Below, piece by piece: positions 45,845 to 58,169 of a stretch of DNA of 64,000 nucleotides. The position numbers and the translations under genes were made by a program. The notes beneath the pieces are model-generated. The model made no database searches. It worked only from the letters and a program-made list of their open reading frames with translations, and was not told where the DNA came from. The DNA is from Tanypteryx hageni. Lineage: Eukaryota > Arthropoda > Insecta > Odonata > Petaluridae. Each line of letters opens with the position of its first letter. Positions within the stretch are counted from its first letter, which is position 1. The DNA is taken from contig CM054113.1 of the NCBI GenBank assembly GCA_028673005.1, positions 44,786,048 to 44,850,047 of the forward strand, read 5' to 3'.

Positions 45845-45860
45845 GCATTGTCAGTATTTG

Positions 45861-47413
45861 ACCGGACAGTTGGGCAAGCACTTGTCCAAGGGCCGCGATT
45901 TGTTTCTGCAGGACTGACGCTAGGGACTGCAGTGATGTAAGGAGGGAGGTTAGGGCCGAATCCGTTGTCGGGAGGAAAGGTGGATTATCTGTAGTTGGTT
46001 CAGGTTGAGGTGGTATCTGTCTGTGGCGAAGGGTGACGTTGGGTTCCTGTATCGTCTCGCCGTTTGTGGCTGCGGGATGCAGGAGTGGTGGGAAGTCCGA
46101 ATTTTGGTGTGGATGTGCTGCGTTCTTTCTTTTGCTGCCCCAGGCGTTGCCTCTTGGAGCTGGTTCCGGTACATAGGCAGGGGGTGCTTGCTGGGGCTGA
46201 GAGGTTTCCAGCGATCCAAACCATTTCCTTGCCTCTCGTTGGTCTTATAGAAGGCGGGGTGTGGGCCTCCACAGTTACAGCATGTGGCAGGACCATCCTC
46301 CTTTTTCTTCGGGAAGGTTTTCCCCTGGTGGGGGCCGGCACAGTTATAGCATCGAGGTTCCGCTGTGCAGAACGTTGATGAATGTCCGAAACGATTGCAT
46401 TGGAAGCACTTCTGTGGTTCTTCATGTCGGTATCGTAGAATGTGGACTCAAGAATTCCCGATGGAAGTCCATCGGAGGAAATCTTTTGGGTCCCATCCTT
46501 GGGCTGTGGCGAGGGTTGATACTACGAATGTCCCTAGGGGTGATTTGTAAGCTCGGCGAATCTGACGATTGCGTAAGACTGGAACCTTCATGTCCTCCAG
46601 AATTTCCTTGAGATAAGATTCTTCCATTATTGTATAAAGCCCTCTTATGGTAAAGCTAAGGGTTTTTTCCTCTTTGGTTCCCCAGGTGGAGAACTGTGCT
46701 TGTTCTTCTCTTAACATAGTCTGCACACTTTTGTGGTCTTCTATATTGGTTAGCTGTAGCCTGGTATAGTGCCTACGTGATGTCACTTGGAAAGAGTGGT
46801 CCTTTATGACACTCATGACGGCTGTTATAAATTGTCGGAAGTCTGCCAATTCATATAATAGAATTGCTGGCGGCTTAGGTAGACATGTCTGGGATGGCTC
46901 GGCGGGAGGGGAGCTGGAAGCAGGCCCCGGAGTGACGTCTGTATTAGCGTCTCTGAGGAGCGGGTCGTAGCGGTTGTTGGTTTCTACCGTTTAGTGTTGG
47001 ACGGCAATAGTCTCGGCAGCGGTGAAGTATGGCTTAAATTTCGTCTTCCGCTTCTTCTTTGGCTGTTGAAAGGTGCCCGTGTCAATGGACTTTCTAGCTC
47101 GTGTATCAGCATCGAGTGTGCCTCCCTCTTGGATAGGGGCTAGTTGTGAGTTATCGTTGTTGTTTTGGCCCTTGAAAAGGCCTTCGTCAGTTGGTTTCCC
47201 TTGGCTTGGTGTGCTGTCAAGAATTACTAGCCGGTCTTTCGAAGTCAGATTTTGGGAGTCAATTTTCCGGTCGTTTGGACCGGCGTCATTCTTAAAATCT
47301 TTTCCGAAGAGGATGTGTTTGATATTACTGGGTAATGATGTATCGACGTTCGTCCTAGGAGGAATCGTCCTATGTTGTACCTTTTTTGCCGGCGGTGATC
47401 TGAGCAGCGATAT
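45861..47413 (-). pseudogene. LINE ORF1 (gag-like), unit 2
   Basis: As in unit 1, but the pre-C2HC region is open over 46849-46448 (133 codons) because the AC dinucleotide is retained (EDHKSVQTMLREEQAQF). The upstream TAA and the damaged second and third knuckles are shared, so both copies are inactive. Confidence 0.82.
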
Positions 47414-47827
47414 TTCGCAGAGCGGGTTTAAAGTTGAGGGGGCTGAAGCCCTTCCCCTCTAGCCTACCAACTGCCACCTGTCCGAATATTCAAAAGAACA
47501 CGATGTGCGGGTGAGAAGGTGGACCTATGTTAGCCACCCCCCGCTGCAAGAGAGAAATTGTGACCGTGCAAGGTTCCCCCAGGTGCTCCGCTCGCAGCAA
47601 GGCGTGCGGTTTACCCCTGAGTAGATCCTGGTCACGCTTAGAAGGCCCTGGTAGGTCTGGGCCACAGCGGATTAAAGTACTTCCTCCCCAGGGGGAGTTT
47701 TCCAAACACCAGCCAGAGCAACGGAATAGCTAGAGGAGTTCGTTATTGTTGAGTCGCTGACCAAAAGCCGGCGAATGATCGATTGATTGATCGATCAATG
47801 TTTTCGATGAGCCGAACGATGAGATCC

Positions 47828-48492
47828 GATGGTAGGGATCAGCTTTTATATCCGCTCGGTCTTCCTAGTTTAACCGTTGTCCATCGCTGATTGGCTCGTT
47901 CGAGTTTCTATCCCTTTCTCTTTGGCGGTTGCTCCAACGTATTTTTCTTCCCTTTCACGTTTCCGTTGGAAGAGTCGCTTCCATGTTGCGCTGATGTGCA
48001 AACCGTCGTCCCGGTTGAAATTGAATGGATGTTTTTCGATTTCAATAGCTTCGCGAATTCACCTCGGAAAATATCGATCTTCTTTCGCGAGCAATTGCGT
48101 TTCCTCGAGCGTGATTTTATGTCCCGGGCCGGAGGTGAAGTGTTCCGCTATGGCCGACTCCCTCCATTTCTTATTCATCATGGCCCGTTTATGTTCGGCT
48201 AAGCGGCAGCGAATGGATCGTCCTGTTTGTCCGACGTATTCGTGTCCGCAGCTGCATGGAATCCTGTAGACTCCTTCAGATGTTAGCGGGTCGAGTGCAT
48301 CTTTCGCAGACGGAAGTTCTTCTTTTACTTTTCTTAGCGTGTTAAAACGGACGACGATATTTTCTTTTCGTAGAACCCTGGCTATGCGTTCTGATGTCCC
48401 GGCGATGAAGGGTATTTTTGCGTAGGCTGTGGGCTTTGGTCGTTCCACCGAAGGTTTCTGTTTCGGTTTTAAGTTCCGCCGGATGAAGGGGC
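47828..48492 (-). pseudogene. PLE-B 3' fragment with GIY-YIG endonuclease (unit 2)
   Basis: As in unit 1 but with the 10-bp stretch GCTGATGTGC retained near 47990. Substitutions in this copy: RIARVL for RIDRVL and VVRFNTL for VVRSNTL. The TGA after YFPR is shared. Confidence 0.87.
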
Positions 48493-48561
48493 CGCCAACG
48501 CAGCGAAACCCGTAACTCTCCACCAGCATTCAGCAACGCTGCGAAAGCCTTCAAGTCAGAT
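48493..48561 (+). mobile_element. Inverted PLE terminal fragment (unit 2)
   Basis: Counterpart of 21210-21278. Confidence 0.8.
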
Positions 48562-48613
48562 AGAATACTTATGAATTTAAACAAAATTTCTTTATATAAA
48601 TAAAACATCCTTA

Positions 48614-48801
48614 TCAAGTCGTATTCCCTCCTAAGGCCTGTCGACACATTTCATAAACCACATAGCTGATGCCAACTGCAGGGACCACTTTCATGAAGCT
48701 GGGCCTGATTCCTCGATAGAGACCAAAGAATCCCTCCCTTGCTATTATCTCACGTATTAATCTCGTCATGGTTTGGGCATGCTCTGGGCTTGTCAGTATA
48801 T
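48614..48801 (-). CDS. SCaMC: SCaMC-like mitochondrial carrier, terminal exon E (unit 2)
   Basis: Same as 21331-21518 apart from one synonymous change in the VVYE segment. The TGA stop is at 48616-48614. The PLE compound begins about 40 bp downstream, as in unit 1. Confidence 0.93.
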
Positions 48802-49300
48802 CTGAAAATACAAAAGAAAGTCAACATCATAACGTTGGAAAAGAGAAGAAGCGGAAAGCATATTATGTGACCAAACAAAAGATCACAGAGAATGAATTTG
48901 AACTCATGAATTATTATGACATATTTTTTGCAAGGTTATTGACTTTGTAATATATTAACACTTTCTGGTCTGAGTGATTTAAAGAATATCTCATACAAGA
49001 TTGATGGCATTGCTGACATAGAAGCAATAAAATAATTACGTGTACTTTTTATAAATTTTTATTGGCACATGCAGTTTAACTTATGTGAAAAAATGGGCCG
49101 ATCATAGGTATACCAATGGCCAAAGGGAAAAAATCAGGGATGTCGATATCTGACCGGAAAGGGTTAATTCCCTTGGCGACAAAAAAATACTGGACAAATT
49201 AACATTCAAGGAAGCTACTTCAGTCGTGATAACTTCATTCAAAATTAAAATTTTGTAAATGTGGTCTTTCATGATTTCATGAATGTTCTCCATCACTCAC

Positions 49301-49445
49301 CTTGAGCTTGGAGCCTTGTTCTCACCAGAGCAAGCGGATACGATACTATCAGCCCACATGTGCTACTAATCGTCCCACAGCATAAGGGAAGCAAAATCCC
49401 TGGATTTTCTGAACCATTTTGCCGGATATAATAATTCTTCAAGGT
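49301..49445 (-). CDS. SCaMC: SCaMC-like mitochondrial carrier, exon D (unit 2)
   Basis: Identical to 22018-22162, with the same phase-1 donor (CAAG|GTGAGT). Confidence 0.9.
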
Positions 49446-49735
49446 CTGAAATACAAGATGGGAAAACTTAATATAAATTAAGACTAATTTACTATTTTTA
49501 GATTCTAAATTTAAGTAACTAATGCAATCTGGCCAAGCACATTTTAAAAGTTAATGTAGGAATGAGAAAGTTTTTATAATTTGATATAGTTATTAAAGCA
49601 TTTGGCATTTTTATAAATATGAAGTTGCAGTTTATTTATCAAGAGATCATAATAATACTGCATGATTAAAAGGAGCAATTTATATATTGAATATGAAGTA
49701 ATTAATCAACTTTTAACTGTTAACTAAGCTCATTA

Positions 49736-50023
<288 letters not shown>

Positions 50024-50127
50024 CTAGACAAAAAAATTAGCACAATTAATGAATGCACTTAGAAATCCAACTTAAGATGTTTAAGCAAAGATTTTAATGA
50101 AACAACAATGAGGATACTTCTTCTCAC

Positions 50128-50382
50128 CTCAAGTGGATATATAATGGTCTGGCTCACTCCACCAGCAATTGACCCAGCTACGAAACGCTCGTTGATGCTC
50201 AAATCCTCACCGCTGTTTTGATGGATCAACGTTTTTGTTTGCTCATAAGCCATGAACTTTATTGCAGTTTCTGGAACAATTTTTATAACATTTACTCCAT
50301 TTCCTCGCCAGAGTCCTCTGATACCACCCTCTTTTACCATTTCGTGTAAACAAGACACAATTCCTCCTTTATTACCGTGTAC
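50128..50382 (-). CDS. SCaMC: SCaMC-like mitochondrial carrier, exon B (unit 2)
   Basis: Identical coding sequence to 22845-23099. The acceptor and donor are also the same, with single-base differences only in flanking intron (for example near 50401). Confidence 0.93.
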
Positions 50383-51925
50383 CTGAAATAAATTCCAGAA
50401 ACATAAGTTTAAAGTGGTAAGTTCTTTTAACATCTACAGTTATGATTATCTGAACTTTTAATTAGTATTGGGAACAAATTTGGTAAAATGCAATTTTTTT
50501 CTTCATAAAATACTTTTGCGTCATATTTTTCCTCATGTATGTATGTATTTCATTTTTATACCGAATTGCGAGGGACTTTGACATTCAGGGTGTTTCGAAT
50601 GCTTCAACACTGCAATGAGACAAGGGTGGAGAAGAAGGAAGAGTGAGAATTTGCTTAAACCGCTTTGTTCATAAAGATTACTCAATTTAGTAGCAGATTT
50701 TATTTCAGGGAGCTATTAATCATTCAGTTGTTAAGTTTTACATTTTATCTATCAAAATATTTTATTGAACAACGGTATAGGAGTTGTTTCCTTTCTTTAT
50801 CTTTGCCATAGTCTCCACTCATTATTAATATATATTTTATTAATGTATTTGTTGTTTTAACTACAATAGTAATATTCAAAAATATATATCAAAAATACAT
50901 TTATATGCCTATTTGATGATATTTCAACACATGATTTTTAATAATGCCAAATTACCCCGAGCTTTTATTATCAGCGCCAACTTTGATCAGAGAATTTCAG
51001 ATATTTAAACTTTATTGCAATTAGAACAAGAAGTCCAAACCAGGACTAATGCAGGCTGGTTTCCCAAAGTTGACGTTCCGAATTTATTACTTATATTGAC
51101 AAGAAAAGTGTTAGTGATTCCAAGGAATTCTCTGGAAATCAAATTAATAGAGCATTATCAGGTTAAAAATATTAATAGCAATGTCAAATTTTCTTTCTCA
51201 CGTATTTTCCATATATTTCATTTGATAAATGTTACTGTTTATACACGGATATGTGTGAATCATCTGTTCATTGCTGAAGGGTAGTCAAGTGGAATAGAAA
51301 ATAACAGATTTGTTCACTCATCTATGCTCAAGCCGAGTTAGGAAATAATCGTCTCCATGGCAACAAACCGATAAAATGCGATTTATAACGTAAAAACTCT
51401 GTTTTAGTAATAATTCAATAAATTACGATAAATTATCAAAATTCGGAGTTAATATTTGGAATCTAAATTCTTTTCCCCTTAGAACAGTACAAACCTCACT
51501 CCGATATCACAATTTTAAGATATTTTAAAGTATTAAAGAAAACATCCCTGTACGATGGATTTGATACTTCAATCTTTGCCAAAAGAAATATAGCCTGAAG
51601 GTGGGCCCTGGCAGCACAAGCCTCATACCAACAAGTTTCATGAAAATCTGCCCATTGATGCAAAAGTTGTTAATAGGGGACACACACAGATAGGACCATT
51701 TCATTAGGCTGTTTCCTTTAGAAACCAGCCCAATAGAAATGAGTTTTTCACAAAAAATACAATATCATCACATTTAATACAACATAAATACCACGAAATT
51801 CTTCATGCTTTTTTAGGTTATTGGTATTTCGTTCCAGTTCAAGTATTTTTTCAGGTAATTACCATGCATGATTTAAATTAGAAGTTTGGTATTCAACAAC
51901 TCAACGTCGCCTCCATTAAAATATA

Positions 51926-52114
51926 TAGTCAGACCCCTATTTACCACCTCTCCCCATATAGTGCCACTCCTGCTTACCGCCCATGAATCGTCGTGAACAA
52001 AACTTCCATCTTATGATTGAATAGAGCTAGCATATACCTCGATTTATCGCCACCGCCGCTTTAGCGTCAAAGGCAGTGATGGACAAACGGTGGCGCTAAA
52101 TCGGGGTCTGACCG
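51926..52114. mobile_element. Tc1/mariner-like MITE (unit 2)
   Basis: Counterpart of 24643-24831. Confidence 0.65.
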
Positions 52115-53162
52115 TAATTAAATGTCTTAGGATATCGGCGTGAACCTAAAGAAAACCTATCTATAATAGAGAGATCTAATAAGCCTTTAGTGAAGCTCGC
52201 TGATGATATTTTCCGGCGTCGGTATATTTTCATGTCAAAATCTGGTTGATATGCAAATTGCAAGTCTATTAATCGCTATTAGGCCTCGGAGCGGAAAGTG
52301 CGATCGCGATGCGCACCAGTGAGGAAGCGAAATCTGCAGACGAGGAGAGACTTCCCTCTCGAAACGATCAAACCCCGTCACACTCCCTCAATCTCCGCCG
52401 GTACCACACGCGTAGTAAATGAGGCGAGAATCCGCCCCTGGCCGCATCCCCTCCACCCATCTTATTGCCCATAAAGAAGAGGTCAAAGGTAGTCCACCAC
52501 CTCGACATCCGAACATAACCAACCTTCCATCTCCATCGCTCCCCGACCGCTGAACTACGTTATCTCGAGCAAACCTCCTCGCGCGGACCAATGGGGACGT
52601 TACGGCGGCCGGGGATGGACTTGGCTTGGACCTTGCTCGGACGACGAGAAGAGCCTTTGCTTCAGCGATGGAAAGTTACAGGGTGATGGAAGATTACGTT
52701 ATGATAGACAAGACGGAGACGAAACGGGGAACATTAAAAGGCGCACACGAAATGGTCATGTCGAAACGAATGACTTCTCTCGGGAGATTTGATCCCGAGA
52801 TTTATCATATTAATATTTTATCGTGCGTTTATCGGCAGCTCGGACACGGAACTATGCAACGGCAAAAAATGATGAAAAAGCGAGAGGACGGTTTCCATGC
52901 ACCGACTCGGCATAGAGGGACAGACACGCTACATATCAACCCTAAATGTTTGAAAACGATTGAAAAATGAATAATAATAATAATAATAAGCAAAAAAGAT
53001 CGTTGAAAAAAACTTCCTTGAATCTTGTTTTTTTTTATAAAAACAGTTGCATAAATACTACATCCGTTAGGTACTGCAATTACATTAATCGCACTGGACT
53101 CGGACACTATCTTGTAAATATTATTAATCAAAGAAGGTTTTCACTTCGTAGAACGACATTAC

Positions 53163-53312
53163 ACGAATGAAATGAAACCCATTACTTAAAATTACACTTC
53201 GATTTATAATCGCGACCGGTTTCACGTAACGGTAAGTAGACTGATGATGCGAAAATGGGTCGCGGATATAAATTGAAGTGTAATTTTAAATAATGGGTTT
53301 CATTTCATTCGT
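53163..53312. mobile_element. Foldback hairpin element (unit 2)
   Basis: Counterpart of 25887-26036, with no difference seen in the arms. Confidence 0.8.
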
Positions 53313-54404
53313 ACCAAGCAAATGTGGGAGGTACAGCACACGTTTTGTTTTAAAATCAGCAGGTCGGAAACCCATTGGTTTAAAAAATGAAGAATTCATT
53401 ATATATCGACGCTACGCGCTAGTCACCACCAACTCTCATCCTATTTATTGCCGAAAAATAAATGAAAAATATTACTAATTATAAGAGCAATGAAAAATTA
53501 CTCAGCCTACTACCTAAAAATAATGGCACTACAAACGTTGACGGAACAACAGTGTAAAAGGTGCTTTTTACCAAAACAATAAATATAACTGAAAACAACT
53601 GAGGAACTACTAAACTCATGATTAAGATATAAAAAACTAGCCAAAAAAGTTTTTGGAAACCGGTGGATTTACCTTGACCACAATTTTATTCCGGATATGA
53701 GGCGAGCTACATAATTCATTTTTGGAATTAAATTGCACACGGAGAAAACAACGGATTACTAAACTAAAGCTCCAGCTACACGCGTAAATGATCACGAATT
53801 TAACAATATTTTTAGATTCGTATGTCACAAAGGCTCCATCGAATAACACGAAGTAGTCATTCGGTCGATTTCCCTTGAATTTTGAAGACCCATCTCACAA
53901 TCACGTGATACGAGGATTATCGAAGTCAGCCCACATCTGCCAAAGATCATAAAGGAAGCACTAGGAGGAGGGGGACATGGACATGAGTCGGCAAACCATA
54001 AACCGAAGCAATCGGTGGAAATTAGAATGTCACGTGGAAGGGATTGCGGATCGGCAAGTCACCCAACGCACAGTGGGACCAAATCCGAAAAAGGGGACCC
54101 ATGTATATGCATATATTACAATACTGAAAGTAAGCGAGTAAATGCCGGAAATTTCTGAATTATTAATTTGAATAATACCTGTCGTATATAGAGCGAGTTT
54201 TCCATTCAGTCTCTATATATCATGCTAACATCTTCTAGGACACAACGAACAAAACGTTCGAGCTTCCGAATCCTCTTTATAACCGAGTTATACCGTGTGT
54301 AATTTTCTATAGTTCATTTATTTAAACTATTTCAGGAAGGGCTTTTCCAGGACTTATATAATGGACAAAATATCGATAACAAAGACGATCACGTACAACC
54401 ATTC

Positions 54405-54475
54405 TGTCGGCAGGATTCGAACCCGCGAGCATTGGGAGCCAGACACGCTAACCACCCCTCTACCAAAACCGGCAA
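54405..54475 (-). other. tRNA-derived relic (unit 2/3 boundary)
   Basis: Counterpart of 27129-27199. Confidence 0.65.
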
Positions 54476-54967
54476 TAATATTTTTAACAGGACAAAAAGA
54501 GAACCCAGCTTATTATTTTTTGCGGTTAATTTTTTCATTATTACTACTTGCCATTTACTTGCTTTACTCATAGACTCGACTATGTACACGCAAACTCCCA
54601 TTAATATTTTACGAAACGGGGAAAAATTATTTTCGCGGCAGTAAGGAAATGCGAAGGAAAATGAGGCAGATCCCGGTCTTACCGAGAGTGAAGTACAGAG
54701 GGAACGGAAGAAATAGTAACCGTTTCATATCCTTTCCACCTGCCTCCTTCCCTTCACCACTTCCATCATACGGCGACGTCGCTCCATAAAAAATGGCTCC
54801 GTCTGAATGATCGCCTCTTCACTTGACACCCTCTAACGCCACGCGGCCAAAACCCAACCCCGAATAATCGAAGCATAATGGAAGAAGGTTGGGTGGGGGT
54901 TTAATACCACGGCAGGTGATAGCGGGGTGGGATTGACCCCGACCAGTTTTTCTACGTCTAGACTTAC

Positions 54968-55126
54968 TTGTTGGAACACTTTGAGTCGATCCAAAGGTGC
55001 GGTGCAGGTACGGGATACGCCTCCGGCGATGCCACCTGCTACCAGAGTTCGCCACCACATACCAGAATGCATTTCAGCCGATGTGAAATCATCTGGTACG
55101 TTCATATCCTCCCCGATGTCGAGATG
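54968..55126 (-). CDS. SCaMC: SCaMC-like mitochondrial carrier, exon A (unit 3 copy; leads into exons B-E at 50.4-48.6 kb)
   Basis: Third copy of exon A with the same splice sites and peptide. It is the first recognisable exon of the gene copy whose exons B-E lie at 50128-50382, 49856-50023, 49301-49445 and 48614-48801. The A-B intron is 4585 bp. The upstream intron is 183 bp shorter than in the other two copies. Confidence 0.9.
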
Positions 55127-56000
55127 CTGAAGAGGAAGAGTGGAGCGGGTGAAACGACACTTCATAGTACTTCGACCGTTATTACACCCTCCGTACCATC
55201 TTAAACATTTAACTACTGCAGTGAAATTACGAACACGTATCTCGCAGACAGCATCTATATAGTTAAAGGTTAAAACGTTTTCGTCAAAAAATTACGAAAA
55301 TCGATGGAACGTTTTTAGACCATTCATGGATGAATAAAGCGGAATATATTCTTGAATGTGCCTAATTTATATGCCGCGAGAAATAACGCTAGTCCAAAAA
55401 ATTTCTATATTCATCACATTCTAATACGTTAAAAATGAAATTCTACCATGGCTTTCCACAAATTAAATTCATAGATATATTTAACGAAATATTAATATCA
55501 TCGAGCGCACGGTATCTGGTCAAAATATACATTTTTAAGCCATTCATTTAGGATACAAACACCCGGGACCGGCTATTTACAAGAACAAATTGGTCAAAGC
55601 CTCTCAACTGCCTCATCTTCTCCGGGGGGAAACCAAAACGAAGTCATTTATTTTTTAAGGCTGGACACTGAATCGTCTTCCCCTGGCGTGACGTCACTTT
55701 CATTACTAAGGCAAGAGAATTGGCGGCTGAATGAAGAGCACTCAGTTCGTTTTCTATTTACGAGAGTTAGCGGTAAACAGCACACGGCCTATCTACATCT
55801 ACAAGTTACCCTGCAATTCACCTAGCGGACAAGATGGAGTTGGAAGAGTCTGGCAACTAGATGGGAACTTTGCGCCACAAAAAATCTGGCGACGATACAG
55901 CTTCAATCACTCACTTGCATGGGCTATTATTACCTACGAGGATTAGGGGGAAGTATAACTCAAAACAACTAATTTCTGGAGCCTAGTAAAAAGTTTGGGG
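55127..56000. other. Exon A upstream flank lacking the 183-bp segment (unit 3)
   Basis: Contiguous with the flank of the other units except that CGTATCT at 55236-55242 is joined directly to CGCAGAC. The stretch is otherwise non-coding. Confidence 0.6.
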
Positions 56001-56258
56001 ATATTATTTACACTATTATACGTAAGATACTCTCTTCTTTAACCTTACACATGCCAGCCGACATATTTTTTATATAGAGATCACAATAAAATTGGAAAAC
56101 ATTGCGCCAAGATAGGTTTTATGGCAACATGGCATCCTGAATTTTTCCAGCCCTGATCATTGAGCTGACATCGTTCTGTTTGCTAACGATCAAACGGGAT
56201 AGCTACGCAAACTTATATAACTTAGAATAATAAATAACTGATTTTATCACATTTTCCG
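56001..56258. repeat. Diverged direct repeat, left copy (unit 3)
   Basis: Counterpart of 1620-1877. Confidence 0.8.
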
Positions 56259-56383
56259 GTAGGAATAGGTGGTTTCAAAATAACGATAAGTGAGCTAAGT
56301 TACCCTATTAAGGCTATATGTAAGTACAAAAACAGGGAGAGAAAGCCAACCAGCACAATACTGTCAAAATATATTACTATTAA

Positions 56384-56641
56384 TATTATTTACGTTATGG
56401 TACGAAAGATACTATCTTCTTTAACCTTATTACACTTGCAACCGGCATTATATTTATACAGAGTTCACAATACATTGCAAAAAATAGCGCCAAGATGGAT
56501 CTTATGGCGACATGTCATCTTGAATTTTTCCAGCCCTGATCATTAACCTGACTTCGCTTTGTTTGCTAACGATCAAACGGGATAGCTACGCTAAATTAAC
56601 TAACTTAGAATAATAAAGAACTGATTTTATCACGCTTTCCG
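56384..56641. repeat. Diverged direct repeat, right copy (unit 3)
   Basis: Counterpart of 2003-2260. Confidence 0.8.
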
Positions 56642-57563
56642 AGCAGTTGGTCCCAATTATAGAACCCAATGATTGAACATTGCACTTAGAACACCCATTT
56701 ATTTATATCATATTTCCATTTATTTATACGTGATTATCAACAGAAAGAAACTTACTTGTCCATCTGGAGGTTTTCGTCTGCAGTACGTAGCCAGAGTAGT
56801 TAACTGGCGCGCAAAATTCAATAAAATTCGCATCCTGAAAACACGAAACTCACGTAGACATTCAACTCGGCGTTGCTAAGGAATTTTAATGTACACGGTC
56901 GTCAAGGCGTGCAACAATGCACTTCCACCAATATAGCCGACGAAGTACATATGTATACCTATATCACCCCCCTTTATATTGCTAAAAATCTTGTCGCGAA
57001 AAGATTCTTTGTGGAACAGAGAATCAATCCTTAAATGATATTTTGAGTCAAGGGAAAATAACGTTTTACTTTCGGTCGCCAACCATCCAAGTTCAGAGAT
57101 TCTCAGAGCTTCCTTTCGGTCCTCTTTTTCACAAACGGGTTTCCTCATACGCACTTCACCTTTGGTCGGTTGTTTTTAAAAACAATTTCTGCGCGATTTC
57201 AGAGAATTTTATGAATATTATCTATTGGGAAACTTTGGATGGGAGCCGAAATTGTTATGAATTCTAATCATTGCATTTGCACGCGTATCAGTCATTAAAC
57301 CAATGAAACATTTGACAGGTTGATTTTTCTGTTGACAATATATTTTAAAAATCTGGAGCAACAAATTACACCAATAATCCTATAAATACGAGGGTATAAG
57401 GATTAAAAGAAAAATAGTGGGCGGGAGATAATTTTCTAAGGACAAGTCTGAAAGTGCGTCTTTTGGAGTTAGACGACGTTGCGTTTCAACGATTCCATTC
57501 TGCAATATCTTGCAGATTCTTCACATAAGTGGGTAATTTACACCATTTATGGGCTTTTGATTT

Positions 57564-58169
57564 AATAAGAGAGAGAGAGAGAAGCAATGTTGGATGTGGC
57601 TAATTTGCGAAATTTTTCGTCAAGCAGTTTATCAATTAACTGGTTGGTATATCCATTTTTGTTGGATATATATTTAATGATCTCCAATTCTTTGTTAAAA
57701 TCAGAGCTGGATATGGGAATGTTTACTGAACGGTGTAGCATGGCATGATAAACTGCAAGTTTGTGAGATAATGGGTGGGAGAAATCAGCAGGAATTACTT
57801 GATATGTGTATGTAGGTTTTCTGTATATTTCAAAATGATGCTTATTATTATGAATTGTGATGCTTAGGTCAAAAACGTTTAATTTTTTGTGAATTGAGTT
57901 TAAAAATATAAGATAGGAATTTAAATGTCGATGGCTCACGGTCCAACAGCATAGAACATCATCGACGTATCTGAACCAATAAAAGATATGTTTTATAGAA
58001 TGGTTATTGGAATTAAATTATATTGATTCTAAATCATCCATAAAAATGTCTGACAGTAGGGGGGAGATAGAGGAGAGCCCATTGCTAAACCTTCTTTTTG
58101 CTGATAAAATTTTCGATGATGACTGGTAGAGCGCTGCACAGTAGCATTCAAGTCAACCGTAGTTGACAT
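57564..58169 (-). pseudogene. Penelope-like RT fragment, lineage C (unit 3)
   Basis: Same relic as 3183-3788, with one silent change near 57807. Confidence 0.85.

Larger units (their letters stand above)
45428..47818 (-). mobile_element. Jockey/I-like LINE fragment in the PLE pseudo-LTR (unit 2)
   Basis: Counterpart of 18157-20545, with the same 9-bp duplication at 45419-45427 and 47819-47827. Two bases longer owing to an AC dinucleotide in ORF1. Confidence 0.8.
41186..48561 (-). mobile_element. Compound Penelope-like element with nested insertions (unit 2)
   Basis: Same structure and same 12-bp duplication (41174-41185, 48562-48573). It inserted once, before the 27-kb unit was multiplied. 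Internal LINE at 45428-47818; RT-splitting insertion at 42312-43980. Confidence 0.88.
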